This document shows positions 1 to 7,942 of a stretch of DNA of 64,000 nt, piece by piece. Numbering within the stretch: position 1 is the first letter of the stretch; each line of letters starts with the position of its first letter. The notes under the pieces were generated by a model that ran no database searches, had not been told where the DNA came from, and saw only the letters and a list, made by a program, of their open reading frames with translations. A program made the translations under genes and the position numbers. Source of the DNA: JAOTWJ01 sp036398175 (lineage in GTDB: Bacteria > Gemmatimonadota > Gemmatimonadetes > Gemmatimonadales > GWC2-71-9); NCBI GenBank assembly GCA_036398175.1, contig DASWHL010000050.1, positions 1-64,000 of the forward strand, read 5' to 3'.

Positions 1-781
1 GATGATGGCGCCGCCGCTCGCCCGTCGCGGCGTCGGCGTACTCCCGGGTTGCCGGGAACACCCACTGCCACGCCCACTCCCGCGCTGCCCCGGGATACTT
101 GGTCGCCAACGCCCCGGGGAGCGCGACGGAGCCGCCCCCGCACGCCACGTCCCGCTCGTGCCGGCCGTGCCCCCACTCCAGATGCGCCCGAAGCGGCTCC
201 CGAACCGCCTCCGGCAGCACCGTGACCCGCGGCGTCCCACCCTTGGTGTCCCGCAGCCGAAGCTCCCCGCGCTCGAGGTCCACGTCCTTCACCCGCAACT
301 GGAGGCACTCCAGGAGACGCAACCCGCTTCCATACAACAACATCGCCACCAGCCACGGCACCCCGGTGAGACCCGCCAGGACCCGCTCCACCTCTCGCAC
401 CGTCAGGACCACCGGCAGGCGCGCGCGGGGACGCGCCCACCGCAACTCCTCGAGCTTCCCCAACGGCCGCCCCACCACGTGCTCGTACAGAAACAGCAGC
501 GCGCACAACGCCTGCATCTGCGTGGACGGCGCCACCTGCCGCTCCGCCAGATGCGTCAGGAACGCGGACACCTCGGCCTCGCCCATGTCCCTCGGATGCC
601 GAAGCCCGTGGTGCCGGATAAACCGCCTTATCCAGCCTGCGTAGGCGCGCTCGGTTCGCAGGCTAAGCCGACGCGCCCGAGCCTTACGCCGCACCTCCTG
701 CAGGAATAGAAGACTTCCGCCGCATCGCGCCTCCCCCACCCACACTGGCGCGCGGTGGGCCAAATGCCAACACCAGATCAT
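1..781 (-). CDS. intI: Integron integrase (IntI-type tyrosine recombinase), partial
   Basis: An open frame on the minus strand runs without a stop from an ATG at 781 (alternative GTGs at 745 and 739) off the left edge of the window. It encodes about 260 residues of a tyrosine recombinase. The N-terminal SAM-like domain is clear (SLRTERAYAGWIRRF, HPRDMGEAEVSAFLTHLA), followed by the catalytic box-1 arginine in LLYGSGLRLLECLQLRVKD. The stretch KYPGAAREWAWQWVFP followed by ATGERRRHH matches the extra domain that separates integron integrases from ordinary XerC/D. The box-2 His/Arg and the nucleophile Tyr lie outside the window, so completeness cannot be judged. The gene points away from the following genes, as in classical integrons, so attI would lie near 782-933; I could not identify attI or attC sites. 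Family assignment is firm; activity is unknown. Confidence 0.9.
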   Translation of the reverse strand, partial: MIWCWHLAHRAPVWVGEARCGGSLLFLQEVRRKARARRLSLRTERAYAGWIRRFIRHHGLRHPRDMGEAEVSAFLTHLAERQVAPSTQMQALCALLFLYEHVVGRPLGKLEELRWARPRARLPVVLTVREVERVLAGLTGVPWLVAMLLYGSGLRLLECLQLRVKDVDLERGELRLRDTKGGTPRVTVLPEAVREPLRAHLEWGHGRHERDVACGGGSVALPGALATKYPGAAREWAWQWVFPATREYADAATGERRRHH

Positions 782-933
782 CGCGCAAGGCACCGGAATC
801 CCCGCAACCCCCGCACCGGACTCCCGGAGCGCTCCGCCGCGCCCACCCCTGCCGACTGCCCCACCCTTGGTATCTTCCAACACCGAACCCACGGGCCCGC
901 CGCCCGCCCCGGGCTCGAACACCGTGGAGACGC

Positions 934-1620
934 ATGAGACCACGACCGATTGGCCCAACCGCCCGTGCGGCGGCCGCCCTCGCGCTGGCCGCCTGCGCCG
1001 CCGGCCCCGGAAAGACCACCGCGCCCCAGCCCCAGCCCGCGCCCGAGGTCGCCGACCTGGAGGCCCTCTACCGGGCCCGCACCGACAGCGCGCGCCTCCG
1101 CTTCACCCAGGCCGACGTGGACTTCATGACCGGCATGATCGCCCACCACGCGCAGGCCCTGGTGATGGCGGCCCTGGCCCCGACCAACGGCGCAAGCCCC
1201 ACGATTCGCACTCTGTGCGACCGCATCATCAACGCCCAGCAGGACGAGATCGCCACCATGCAGCGGTGGCTCCGCGACCGCGGCCGGCCGGCGCCCGAGG
1301 TCCACATCGCGGGCACCGTCTTCACCCTCCACGAGGGGGGCGACCACGCCAAGCACATGCCCGGGATGCTCACCAGCGAACAGTTCGCCGAGCTGGAGGC
1401 CGCGCACGGCCTTGACTTCGATCGTCTGTTCCTCCGGTACATGATCCAGCACCACCAGGGCGCGGTCACCATGGTCCACCACCTGTTCGAGGTGGACGGC
1501 GCCGCCCTGGATGAGGAGGCGTTCAAGCTGGCCTCCGACATCCAGGTGGACCAGCTCACCGAGATCGCCCGCATGGAACGGATGCTCGACGCACTGCCCC
1601 GCGACGACGCAGCGCGGTGA
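934..1620 (+). CDS. DUF305 (CopM-like) lipoprotein
   Basis: The 228-residue protein starts with a lipoprotein signal ending in the lipobox LAAC, so it is probably anchored in a membrane and faces the periplasm. The mature part carries the two DUF305 halves: DFMTGMIAHHAQALVMA around residues 62-80, and a second MIQHHQGAVTMVHHLF. These His/Met-rich pairs are typical of the ferritin-like DUF305/CopM family, linked in some bacteria to copper or silver binding. The next gene, 51 bases downstream on the same strand, encodes an LVIVD-repeat protein, and the two probably share a transcript. No copper-transport genes are nearby, so the metal role is known of the family, not shown here. Confidence 0.85.
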   Translation: MRPRPIGPTARAAAALALAACAAGPGKTTAPQPQPAPEVADLEALYRARTDSARLRFTQADVDFMTGMIAHHAQALVMAALAPTNGASPTIRTLCDRIINAQQDEIATMQRWLRDRGRPAPEVHIAGTVFTLHEGGDHAKHMPGMLTSEQFAELEAAHGLDFDRLFLRYMIQHHQGAVTMVHHLFEVDGAALDEEAFKLASDIQVDQLTEIARMERMLDALPRDDAAR

Positions 1621-1671
1621 CGGCGGTCGCCGGCCCATGGACAACGCACCATCCCACCACAGGAATCCGAG

Positions 1672-3663
1672 ATGACCCTCCGTACTGCCTCGTTCCCCCC
1701 CACCGCACCACTGCTCGCCGGGCTGGCCGTCGGGCTCGTGGCCAATGCCTCCGCCCCGGCGATCACCGGGTTGCCCGTGACCGTGTCCGCGGCCGCGGTC
1801 GCCCAGGCCCCGCCATCGCCGACGGCCGACCCCCGCATCGGGCTGCGGCCGGGACTCTTCGACGCGGGCGAGGCCATCTGGAACCTCCGCCTGGTCTCGA
1901 CCACGCCACCGGCTCGAGAGTTCGTGGGCGTCACCAACTCGGACCTGAGCTTCACCGGCCCCTACGCCATCCAGGGGAACTACAACGGCTTTCAGGTCTG
2001 GGACCTGTCGGATGCCGCGGCGCCGGCGCTGGTCAAGAGTTACGTCTGTCCCGCTTCTCAGAGCGACGTGTCGGTCTATCGGCACCTGCTCTTCGTCTCG
2101 GGCGAAGGACTGGGCGGCCGGCTGGACTGCGGCACCGAGGGCGTGCCGGCAGCCGTGAGCCACGACCGGCTGCGCGGCATCCGCATCTTCGACATCGCCG
2201 ACATCCGCCGGCCCCGCTACGTCGCCAACGTCCAGACCTGTCGGGGCTCGCACACCCACAGCGTGGTGGAAGACCCCAACGACCCGGAGCACGTCTACAT
2301 CTACGTCTCGGGCTCCGCGCCGGTGCGGCCGGAGGCCGAGCTGCCGGGGTGCTCGGCGGCGCCACCGGAGGAGGATCCGAACACGGCGCTCTTCCGGATC
2401 GAGGTCATCCGCGTGCCGGTGGCGCATCCGGAACGGGTGGCCATCGTGAGTTCACCCCGCATCTTCGCGGGGCTGGTGGCGCCGCCGCGGCACGGCCCCA
2501 CCGCTGAGGATCTGGCGGCCATCGAGGAGGCCCGCGCCCGCGGCGAATTCGTGATTGACCTCGACGGGGAGCCCACGCTGCTGCGGTCCGAGATGGCAGC
2601 GGTGCTGCTCGACAGCATCGTGGCCGCGCGCGGCGGCACCGGCATGCCCACCGCGGCCGACAGCGCCACCCTGCGCCGCCGGCCCGACGTGATGCGCGCT
2701 GCCTGGATGGCCCGGCGTGGCGACCGCGCGCGCGGCGGCCCGACGCAATGCCACGACATCACCGTGTATCCGGCCATCGGGCTCGCCGGCGGCGCCTGCG
2801 AGGGCTATGGCCTGCTGCTCGACATCCGCGATCCCGCGAACCCCGTGCGGATCGCCGAGGTGAGCGACTCGAACTTCGCCTACTGGCACTCGGCCACGTT
2901 CAACTACTACGGTACCAAGGTGCTGTTCACCGACGTATGGTGTGGTGGCCGACAGCCCAAGTGTCGCGCTAGCGATCCCCGGGAGTGGGGCGCCAACGCC
3001 ATCTTCACGGTCGAGGACCGGCGCATGCGGTTCCGGAGCTACTACAAGCTGCCGGTCGCCCAAACCCCGCTCGAGAACTGCGTGGCGCACAACGGCTCGC
3101 TGATCCCCGTTCCCGGCCGTGACGTGATGGTGCAGGGCTGGTACCAGGGTGGCATCTCCGTGTTCGACTGGACCGATCCCGACCATCCCGTGGAGATCGC
3201 CTTTCACGATCGCGGGCCGTTGGATTCCGCCCGCGCCGAGATGGCGGGGAGCTGGTCGGCCTACTGGTACAACGGCGTGATCGTGAGCTCGGAGATCGCG
3301 CGGGGGCTCGATGTCTTCGAGCTGGTACCGAGCGCGCATCTCACGCAGAACGAGATTGACGCCGCGAAGACCGTGCGGCTGGACTACCTGAACGCGCAGG
3401 GTCAGCCCCGGTTCGCGTGGCCGGCGACCTTCGCGCTGGCGCGCGCCTACGTGGACCAGCTGGAGCGGTCGGGCGGGCTGCCCGCGGAACGGATCGCAAC
3501 GCTGCGGCGCGACCTGGCGGCGGCCGAGCGGGCGTCGGGCGCCGCCCGGCGAGATGGCCTGTCGGGGCTGGTGCGGTCCCTGGAGGGGGCGACCGTGGGG
3601 TCGCCGGACGCCGCCAAGGTGCGGCTCCTGGCGGCCACGTTGGGCGGGCTCGCCGGCGGCTGA
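1672..3663 (+). CDS. LVIVD-repeat secreted protein
   Basis: The 663-residue protein has an N-terminal signal region (hydrophobic stretch LAGLAVGLVANASAPA) and Ala-rich cleavage region. The body has LVIVD-type beta-propeller repeats, such as FQVWDLSDAAAPALVKSY, IRIFDIADIRRPRYVAN, LLLDIRDPANPVRIAEV and ISVFDWTDPDHPVEIAF. It also has an internal insertion of about 100 residues (roughly 250-350) and a His-rich motif, CHDITVYP, near residue 360. The last 80 residues look helical. The propeller is presumed extracytoplasmic; no catalytic function can be assigned. It follows the DUF305 lipoprotein gene by 51 bases and is followed by a short hairpin. Confidence 0.75.
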   Translation: MTLRTASFPPTAPLLAGLAVGLVANASAPAITGLPVTVSAAAVAQAPPSPTADPRIGLRPGLFDAGEAIWNLRLVSTTPPAREFVGVTNSDLSFTGPYAIQGNYNGFQVWDLSDAAAPALVKSYVCPASQSDVSVYRHLLFVSGEGLGGRLDCGTEGVPAAVSHDRLRGIRIFDIADIRRPRYVANVQTCRGSHTHSVVEDPNDPEHVYIYVSGSAPVRPEAELPGCSAAPPEEDPNTALFRIEVIRVPVAHPERVAIVSSPRIFAGLVAPPRHGPTAEDLAAIEEARARGEFVIDLDGEPTLLRSEMAAVLLDSIVAARGGTGMPTAADSATLRRRPDVMRAAWMARRGDRARGGPTQCHDITVYPAIGLAGGACEGYGLLLDIRDPANPVRIAEVSDSNFAYWHSATFNYYGTKVLFTDVWCGGRQPKCRASDPREWGANAIFTVEDRRMRFRSYYKLPVAQTPLENCVAHNGSLIPVPGRDVMVQGWYQGGISVFDWTDPDHPVEIAFHDRGPLDSARAEMAGSWSAYWYNGVIVSSEIARGLDVFELVPSAHLTQNEIDAAKTVRLDYLNAQGQPRFAWPATFALARAYVDQLERSGGLPAERIATLRRDLAAAERASGAARRDGLSGLVRSLEGATVGSPDAAKVRLLAATLGGLAGG

Positions 3664-3675
3664 AGCCGGCGCTCG

Positions 3676-3691
3676 GCGGCCTTCAGGCCGC
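3676..3691. terminator. Short hairpin after LVIVD gene
   Basis: A 7-bp perfect stem (GCGGCCT / AGGCCGC, two-base loop) lies 12 bases after the LVIVD stop codon. There is no T-tract, so intrinsic termination is uncertain. Confidence 0.3.
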
Positions 3692-3906
3692 TTCCATCAC
3701 GCCTACCGCCTCGGCGGACGTGGACGCGTCACGAATACGGACCGGCCGATGCGACGGGTCGTACTCGGGCGCTTCCGAGGGTCGGCATCGACGCCCAGGG
3801 CCCCAGCCGGTGTGACCGCGTAGTCGGCATACACGTCGACCACCTGCTCTGGTTGACCAACCTCGGCCGTAGTGATCACGCTCTCCGAGCGCCGGTCGAG
3901 GCGCGC

Positions 3907-4009
3907 GTCCACGAACCCGAACATGAGTGCCCCCACGCCCGACGCCACGTTGAGCCCGATCCCGAGCAGGATCACCTCCGACAGCGGGTTCGTGGCCCGC
4001 GCGTTGAAC
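3907..4009 (-). pseudogene. Fragment of UMF1-type MFS transporter with internal deletion
   Basis: Bases 3907-3987 are nearly identical to 6883-6963 inside the intact transporter gene (coding PLSEVILxGIGLNVASGVGA). Bases 3989-4009 match 7208-7228 (coding FNARATN) with two mismatches. In the intact gene about 245 bases separate these pieces; here they abut. The frame continues into unrelated sequence on both sides. This is therefore a decayed copy of a transporter gene joined to other debris, not a functional gene. The IS30-type transposase fragment starts about 15 bases further on. Confidence 0.8.
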
Positions 4010-4023
4010 GCCTCGCCACCCGC

Positions 4024-4224
4024 TTCCATTTCGCGACGCCGCACCATGCGTGGGAACGCGGCACCAACGAAAACACCAACGGCCTGCTCCGCCAGTACCT
4101 CCCGAAAGGCCAGAGCATGGCCGACCTCACCCAACACGACTGTAATCGGATCGCGAGGAAGCTGAACGGCCGCCCTCGCAAACGCCTCGGCTATCGCACC
4201 CCAGAGGAGTGCTATGTCCCCTGA
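4024..4224 (+). pseudogene. IS30-family transposase, C-terminal fragment
   Basis: The last 67 residues of a plus-strand reading frame match the end of the IS30 DDE transposase: a WERGTNENTNGLLRQYLPKG block containing the catalytic Glu region, then LNGRPRKRLGYRTPEECY, ending at TGA 4222-4224. A full IS30 transposase has 320-400 residues, so about 80% of the N-terminal part, with the HTH and first Asp residues, is missing. Homology stops at about 4024, where the transporter fragment begins. The copy cannot be active. It marks an old insertion or recombination point in this accessory zone. Confidence 0.85.
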
Positions 4225-4231
4225 CCTTCAG

Positions 4232-4250
4232 TGTTGCACTTCAAACTTGA
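4232..4250. repeat. Probable terminal end of the IS30-type element
   Basis: The sequence TGTTGCACTTCAAACTTGA, 7 bases past the transposase stop, resembles the terminal inverted repeats of IS30-family elements. No partner end was found to the left, in keeping with loss of the other half. This is an inference from position and similarity. Confidence 0.45.
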
Positions 4251-4252
4251 CC

Positions 4253-4450
4253 CTAGGCACCGACCACACGCAGATCTCCGGGTCGCGCGGTCTCAACGAC
4301 GGCCAGGAGCTGCGGCACGAGCGGTACCAGATGCTCCAGGCTGTTCGAGTGCGCACGAAGGAGTACCACCGGAAACGGCCGACCGCGGAGGTACTCGGGT
4401 AAGAACCGTGCGAGGCCGGCCGGCACGCACGCATCCAGGACGATGCGCAC
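4253..4450 (-). pseudogene. DUF5615 (PIN-like) toxin gene with internal deletion
   Basis: The 65-residue product begins like a DUF5615 PIN-like toxin (MRIVLDACVPAGLARFLPEY) and ends like one (PVVLLRAHSNSLEHLVPLVP ... RPGDLRVVGA). The middle of the domain, about 45-50 residues with the conserved phenylalanine/aspartate core, is missing; the family usually has 110-115 residues. The reading frame is intact across the joint, so the deletion is in frame. A GTG start at 4450 follows the DUF433 stop by 8 bases, the usual order of such toxin-antitoxin pairs. Loss of the core acidic residues makes nuclease activity unlikely. Confidence 0.75.
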
Positions 4451-4458
4451 CGGGTGGA

Positions 4459-4689
4459 CTATCCCGCAGCGGCTTCAGCTTGAGCGACCAGCGCCTGCCG
4501 CGCCAGCTCCAGCACCGCAACGGCGTGTTCCCGCGAGACGTCGGGAAAGTCGGCGAGGAAGTCCCCGAGCTGGTGCCCACCCTCGATGTAATCGATGAGT
4601 GTGCGCACCGGGACGCGCGACCCAGTGAAGCAAGGCTCGCCTCCAACGCGCGCGGGGCTCGACGAGATGAGGGGGCTCGGCAGGGTCAT
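4459..4689 (-). CDS. DUF433 family antitoxin-like protein
   Basis: The 76-residue protein has the DUF433 signature: GGEPCFTGSRVPVRTLIDY, then GHQLGDFLADFPDVSREHAV. DUF433 proteins have a winged or HTH-like fold and are often the antitoxin partner of a downstream DUF5615 toxin. That toxin gene follows here but is internally deleted, so this antitoxin seems to have been left without an intact partner. It starts with ATG at 4689. Length and motifs are normal for the family, so the protein itself may still be made. Confidence 0.8.
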   Translation of the reverse strand: MTLPSPLISSSPARVGGEPCFTGSRVPVRTLIDYIEGGHQLGDFLADFPDVSREHAVAVLELARQALVAQAEAAAG

Positions 4690-5018
4690 CGGACGCCAGA
4701 GTGGATCATTCTACTCAAGCTAATGGCCCGCTCGTCGTGTGTCTAACCAGGATTGGACCCGCGGACGGCTCACCCGCCCAACAGCCGAATCTCTCCTTAC
4801 GTTACTCTCCGCAGCCGAATCCGGGAACACTGCACTCCAAGCCCCGCCCGTAGGCCCGCTTCCACTGGGGGGCGGCGGGACGCCGTCGCCAGGACAGGGA
4901 ACCCCAGGTAGCACCAGATCGCGCCAACCCGGGCGTCGGTCACGTTGGCGTATACCCACCAATCCGTCGCTCCAGAACGGCGCCCAGACCGCGAGGACGG
5001 TGGCCACCGAGCGGGCTC
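4690..5018. other. Gene-poor debris between DUF433 and the HsdR remnant
   Basis: This stretch of about 330 bases has no convincing gene. It contains a 33-base near-copy of the MFS transporter gene (4979-5011, listed separately) and a lone GTCTAAC heptamer at 4741 that fits an integron core site but lacks a partner. Confidence 0.5.
4979..5011 (-). repeat. Second displaced fragment of the MFS transporter gene
   Basis: These 33 bases match 6803-6835 with one mismatch and encode the same ATVLAVWAP segment on the minus strand. Relative to the fragment at 3907-4009, the order is reversed compared with the intact gene, so the pieces were moved rather than left by one simple deletion. Confidence 0.7.
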
Positions 5019-6232
5019 CTAATTCCTCGGTCGGCGGACGTCAATGAATCGTGTCCGAATGTACTGTTCGGTATCGGCAACGCTCAGCGAAATCGTCCCG
5101 GGCCCGCTCCGCACGAAAAAGTCCCCGGTCTCGACCGACTCCACCCTCTCCCACTTCAGGAACACCGGTTCCGGGCTCCGTTGACAGCTGACGACGCACA
5201 CGGTCCGGCCGTCCACTATCTGGGTCTTCGGGTCAATGCACGTGCCGGCCCGGTCGCCAAGCCCGTTCCGGACCGCCTGCGCCAGGTGCCGCATGAATTT
5301 GTCGTCGGTTTCGAGTTGATCCCGCTCGATGCCCACGATCGTTCCGTCGTCGGCGACCCCGATCAGCAGGTCTCCGCCTTCGGTGTTCAGGAACGCGGCC
5401 ACCGTCTTGAGCACCGCGTGCGTGACGGCCTTGTCGTCTTTCCGGTCTTCCTTGAGGTTCCAGCGCAGCGTGGACTTGAATTCCAGCGTCTTGGACTCGC
5501 CCTGCTTGATGAGCTCTTCGGCATTCCGGTGGGCCCGCAGGTACTGATCGAACAGGAAGTTCTTGACGGCGTCGCCAAACGACCGATCGTCCGTGATGCG
5601 CTTGTAGAGATCGAAGTTCGAATCCACGATCTCCTGGATAACGTGCTCGACCTTCTGGTCGAACGTGAGTCGCACGTTCTCGCGTGTGTTCACGCGTGCG
5701 GCGGCGTCCAGGGCGGCGTCGTCATCGAGCTTCTCCATCATCTGGCCCAACGTGACCCGGTGCTCGGGGCCGAGATGCAGGCCGAACCGTTCGTTGAGCT
5801 CGGCGATGATGCGCGAGAGGGTCTCCACTTCCTCGGGGGCGCTTCCATACCTGCCTTTAGCGCTGACGGGTGAGAGCAGGCCGGGGCGCCGCTCGAGGGG
5901 GATTCTGCCGCTGGCCGTTTCCCGGATGCGGTACGATTCCATGTCAATGTTCTGCTGCACCTCCCGCGGCAGGTGCGTCCGGTCCGCCGGGATCAGCCGC
6001 CGGAGGTGCCGACTGAACACGTAGAGTTTTCGAGATCGGCATCGGCGAACGTGAGAATCTGTGCCAGGAAGGCGTACAGCCGGACGTAGTCGGTGAGATG
6101 GCCCCGGAAGTCGTGCTGTTCTTCATCCGACAACCCACCGAAACGATCCACCGCCGGCCCCGCCGCAGCGCGGACGGACCAAGCCGTCCCCGCGGACGCA
6201 CCGATGGGAAGTCGCCGCACGGACGGCAACAT
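5019..6232 (-). pseudogene. HsdR (type I restriction) C-terminal remnant joined to AlbA_2 domain, frameshifted
   Basis: The stretch starting near 6162 reads DRFGGLSDEEQHDFRGHLTD then YVRLYAFLAQILTF, typical of the helical region of type I restriction HsdR subunits. At about 6027-6030 one base is missing in an A4 run (minus strand) and the match continues in another frame (VFSRHLRRLIP, then YRIRETASGRIPLE, IIAELNERFGLHL). The last 160 residues form an AlbA_2/Schlafen-type domain (ESKTLEFKSTLRWNLKED, NTEGGDLLIGVADDGTIVGI). The N-terminal nuclease and both helicase domains, some 600-700 residues, are absent. No hsdM or hsdS is present. An ORF of 333 residues from 6020 could still produce the C-terminal half and AlbA_2 domain; whether that is meaningful is unclear. 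Confidence 0.75.
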
Positions 6233-6262
6233 GCTCGTTGTCGGCTGCGAACCGCGGTCGGA

Positions 6263-6496
6263 TCATGACCCAGCCGTGCGCGACGGGTTCGCCGACCGCG
6301 CCCGGCGGCGGCGGACGCGCCGGACGAGGAGCCAGAGGCCGGCTCCCGCGAGGACCGCGTTGCCCACGCCGAACACCAGTACCTGGCCCACGGGGCCGAG
6401 CACGTGATCCGCCAGATACTGCTCGACCGCCCCGAGCGCCAGCACGAGCACGACCAGGATCGCGAGCGCGCCGAGGACCACCGCCGCCCGTTTCAC
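6263..6496 (-). CDS. Small two-helix membrane protein
   Basis: A GTG at 6496 overlaps the stop of the MFS transporter gene (GTGA), which implies translational coupling. The product has 77 residues: a first hydrophobic helix (VVLGALAILVVLVLALGAVE), a short loop, a second helix (VLVFGVGNAVLAGAGLWLLV) and a strongly basic tail (RRVRRRRAR), which suggests that the C-terminus lies in the cytoplasm. No family was recognised. The tight overlap suggests it works with, or is regulated with, the transporter. It borders the HsdR remnant, so this is the right limit of the accessory zone. Confidence 0.65.
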   Translation of the reverse strand: MKRAAVVLGALAILVVLVLALGAVEQYLADHVLGPVGQVLVFGVGNAVLAGAGLWLLVRRVRRRRARSANPSRTAGS

Positions 6497-7803
6497 GCGC
6501 TCTCCCGCGCCGCTGCCATCGCCGCCCGCTCGTTCACCAACAGCAACAGCCCGCCACCCACCACGAAGAACACCAGCACCGTCGCCACGCCCGCCCGCTG
6601 CGACGCGAACATCGCGGTCGCCGTGCCGAGCAGAATGGGTCCCAGGAACGACGTGATCTTCCCCGAGAACGCGAAGAACCCGAAGAACTCGGCCTGGTGC
6701 TTCTCGGGCACGAACCGCCCCATCAGCGACCGGCTGGCCGACTGGTTCGGCCCCACGAACAGCCCGATCAGGATCCCCGCCACCCAGAGCCACGTCTTGG
6801 TGGGCGCCCAGACCGCGAGCACGGTGGCCACCGAGAGCGCCACCAGCGTCATCAGCACGGTCTTCTTGCCGCCCACCTTGTCGTCCACGAACCCGAACAC
6901 GAGCGCGCCCACCCCCGACGCCACGTTGAGCCCGATCCCGAACAGGATCACCTCCGACAGCGGCATTCCGAACGTCTCGCCCGCGTAGATCCCGCCGAAC
7001 GCGAACACGGTTACCAGGCCGTCGTTGTACACGAGCCGCGCGATCAGGAACTTGGCGACCTCACGATACCGGCCGATGGCCCGGAACGTCCGCCCCAGCT
7101 CCACGAAAGCTTCCCGGATGCTCAGCGCCTTGGCGTTGGTGCGGCGCTCCGGCACGTTGAAGAACAGCGGCAGGCTGAAGACGAGATACCAGCCCGCCAC
7201 CAGGAGATTGGTGGCGCGCGCGTTGAACCCGTTCGCCGTGGAGAGCCCGAACCAGGGCTCGCCGCCGGGCGGCACGAACGCCACCAGCGCGATCACCATG
7301 CAGAAGAGCCCGCCGATGTACCCCAGGCCCCAGCCGTAGCCCGAGATCCTCCCGATCTTCTCGGGCGACGCGATCGTGGGGAGGAACGCATTGTAGAACA
7401 CCATGCTCATCTCGAACGCCACGTTCGCCACCACGAACACGATCAGGGCGAGCAGCGCGGCATTGGCCATCCCCGGAGCGATGAACGTGAGCGTCACACT
7501 CCCCAGCACGCAGATCCCGGTGGCCACGGCCAGGAACCGCTTGCGCGTGCCCCCGCGGTCGGCCGCGGCCCCCATGATGGGCGACAGCAGGGCCACCAGC
7601 ACCGCGGAGAGCCCAATCCCGCGCGACCACCACGTGGTGCCCGTGATCCCGTCCGGCGCCAGGGCCTGCGTGAAGTAGTACGAGTAGATGAACGTGACGA
7701 CGAGCGTCGTGAACGCCGAGTTGGCCCAGTCGTAGAAGGCCCAGGACCAGATGACGCGGGGGACGTCGCGCGGCTGGCCGACGGGAACGACGGGAGCGGT
7801 CAT
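6493..7803 (-). CDS. UMF1-family MFS transporter
   Basis: The 436-residue protein has about 12 hydrophobic segments and matches the UMF1 branch of the major facilitator superfamily (Atg22-like fold). Typical blocks are WSWAFYDWANSAFTTLVVTF at the N-terminus, SPIMGAAADRGGTRKRFLA in loop 2-3, and GPNQSASRSLMGRFVPE late in the protein. Substrates of bacterial UMF1 proteins are mostly unknown. Its ATG overlaps the stop of a possible small ORF upstream, and its stop overlaps the GTG of a small membrane protein. Pieces of this gene occur, rearranged, at 3907-4009 and 4979-5011, so it has a history of partial duplication. Confidence 0.85.
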   Translation of the reverse strand: MTAPVVPVGQPRDVPRVIWSWAFYDWANSAFTTLVVTFIYSYYFTQALAPDGITGTTWWSRGIGLSAVLVALLSPIMGAAADRGGTRKRFLAVATGICVLGSVTLTFIAPGMANAALLALIVFVVANVAFEMSMVFYNAFLPTIASPEKIGRISGYGWGLGYIGGLFCMVIALVAFVPPGGEPWFGLSTANGFNARATNLLVAGWYLVFSLPLFFNVPERRTNAKALSIREAFVELGRTFRAIGRYREVAKFLIARLVYNDGLVTVFAFGGIYAGETFGMPLSEVILFGIGLNVASGVGALVFGFVDDKVGGKKTVLMTLVALSVATVLAVWAPTKTWLWVAGILIGLFVGPNQSASRSLMGRFVPEKHQAEFFGFFAFSGKITSFLGPILLGTATAMFASQRAGVATVLVFFVVGGGLLLLVNERAAMAAARESA

Positions 7804-7898
7804 AAGGACTCCGTGGTGGTCGGTCGGGCCTCGAGGTACTCCTTGAGCATGGCGTTGAGCTCTCGCTCCTGGAGTCGCCTATCGTCCCGTCGCCGCAC
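7800..7898 (-). CDS. Possible small ORF upstream of the MFS gene
   Basis: A GTG-started frame encodes 32 residues, charged and helix-prone (RRLQERELNAMLKEYLEAR), and its TGA overlaps the transporter ATG as ATGA. The four-base overlap resembles those between real genes here, but the peptide is short and matches nothing I recognise. It could be a leader peptide or the tail of a lost gene. Confidence 0.3.
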   Translation of the reverse strand: MRRRDDRRLQERELNAMLKEYLEARPTTTESL

Positions 7899-7942
7899 CG
7901 TTCGTCGGCTGCCACGGCTGGCGGGGGGCGTTGAGCGGCCGC

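Noticed and set aside
4741..4747. GTCTAAC heptamer, which fits an integron attC core site
   Set aside because: No matching GTTRRRY partner or stem lies within 150 bases, so it may be chance.
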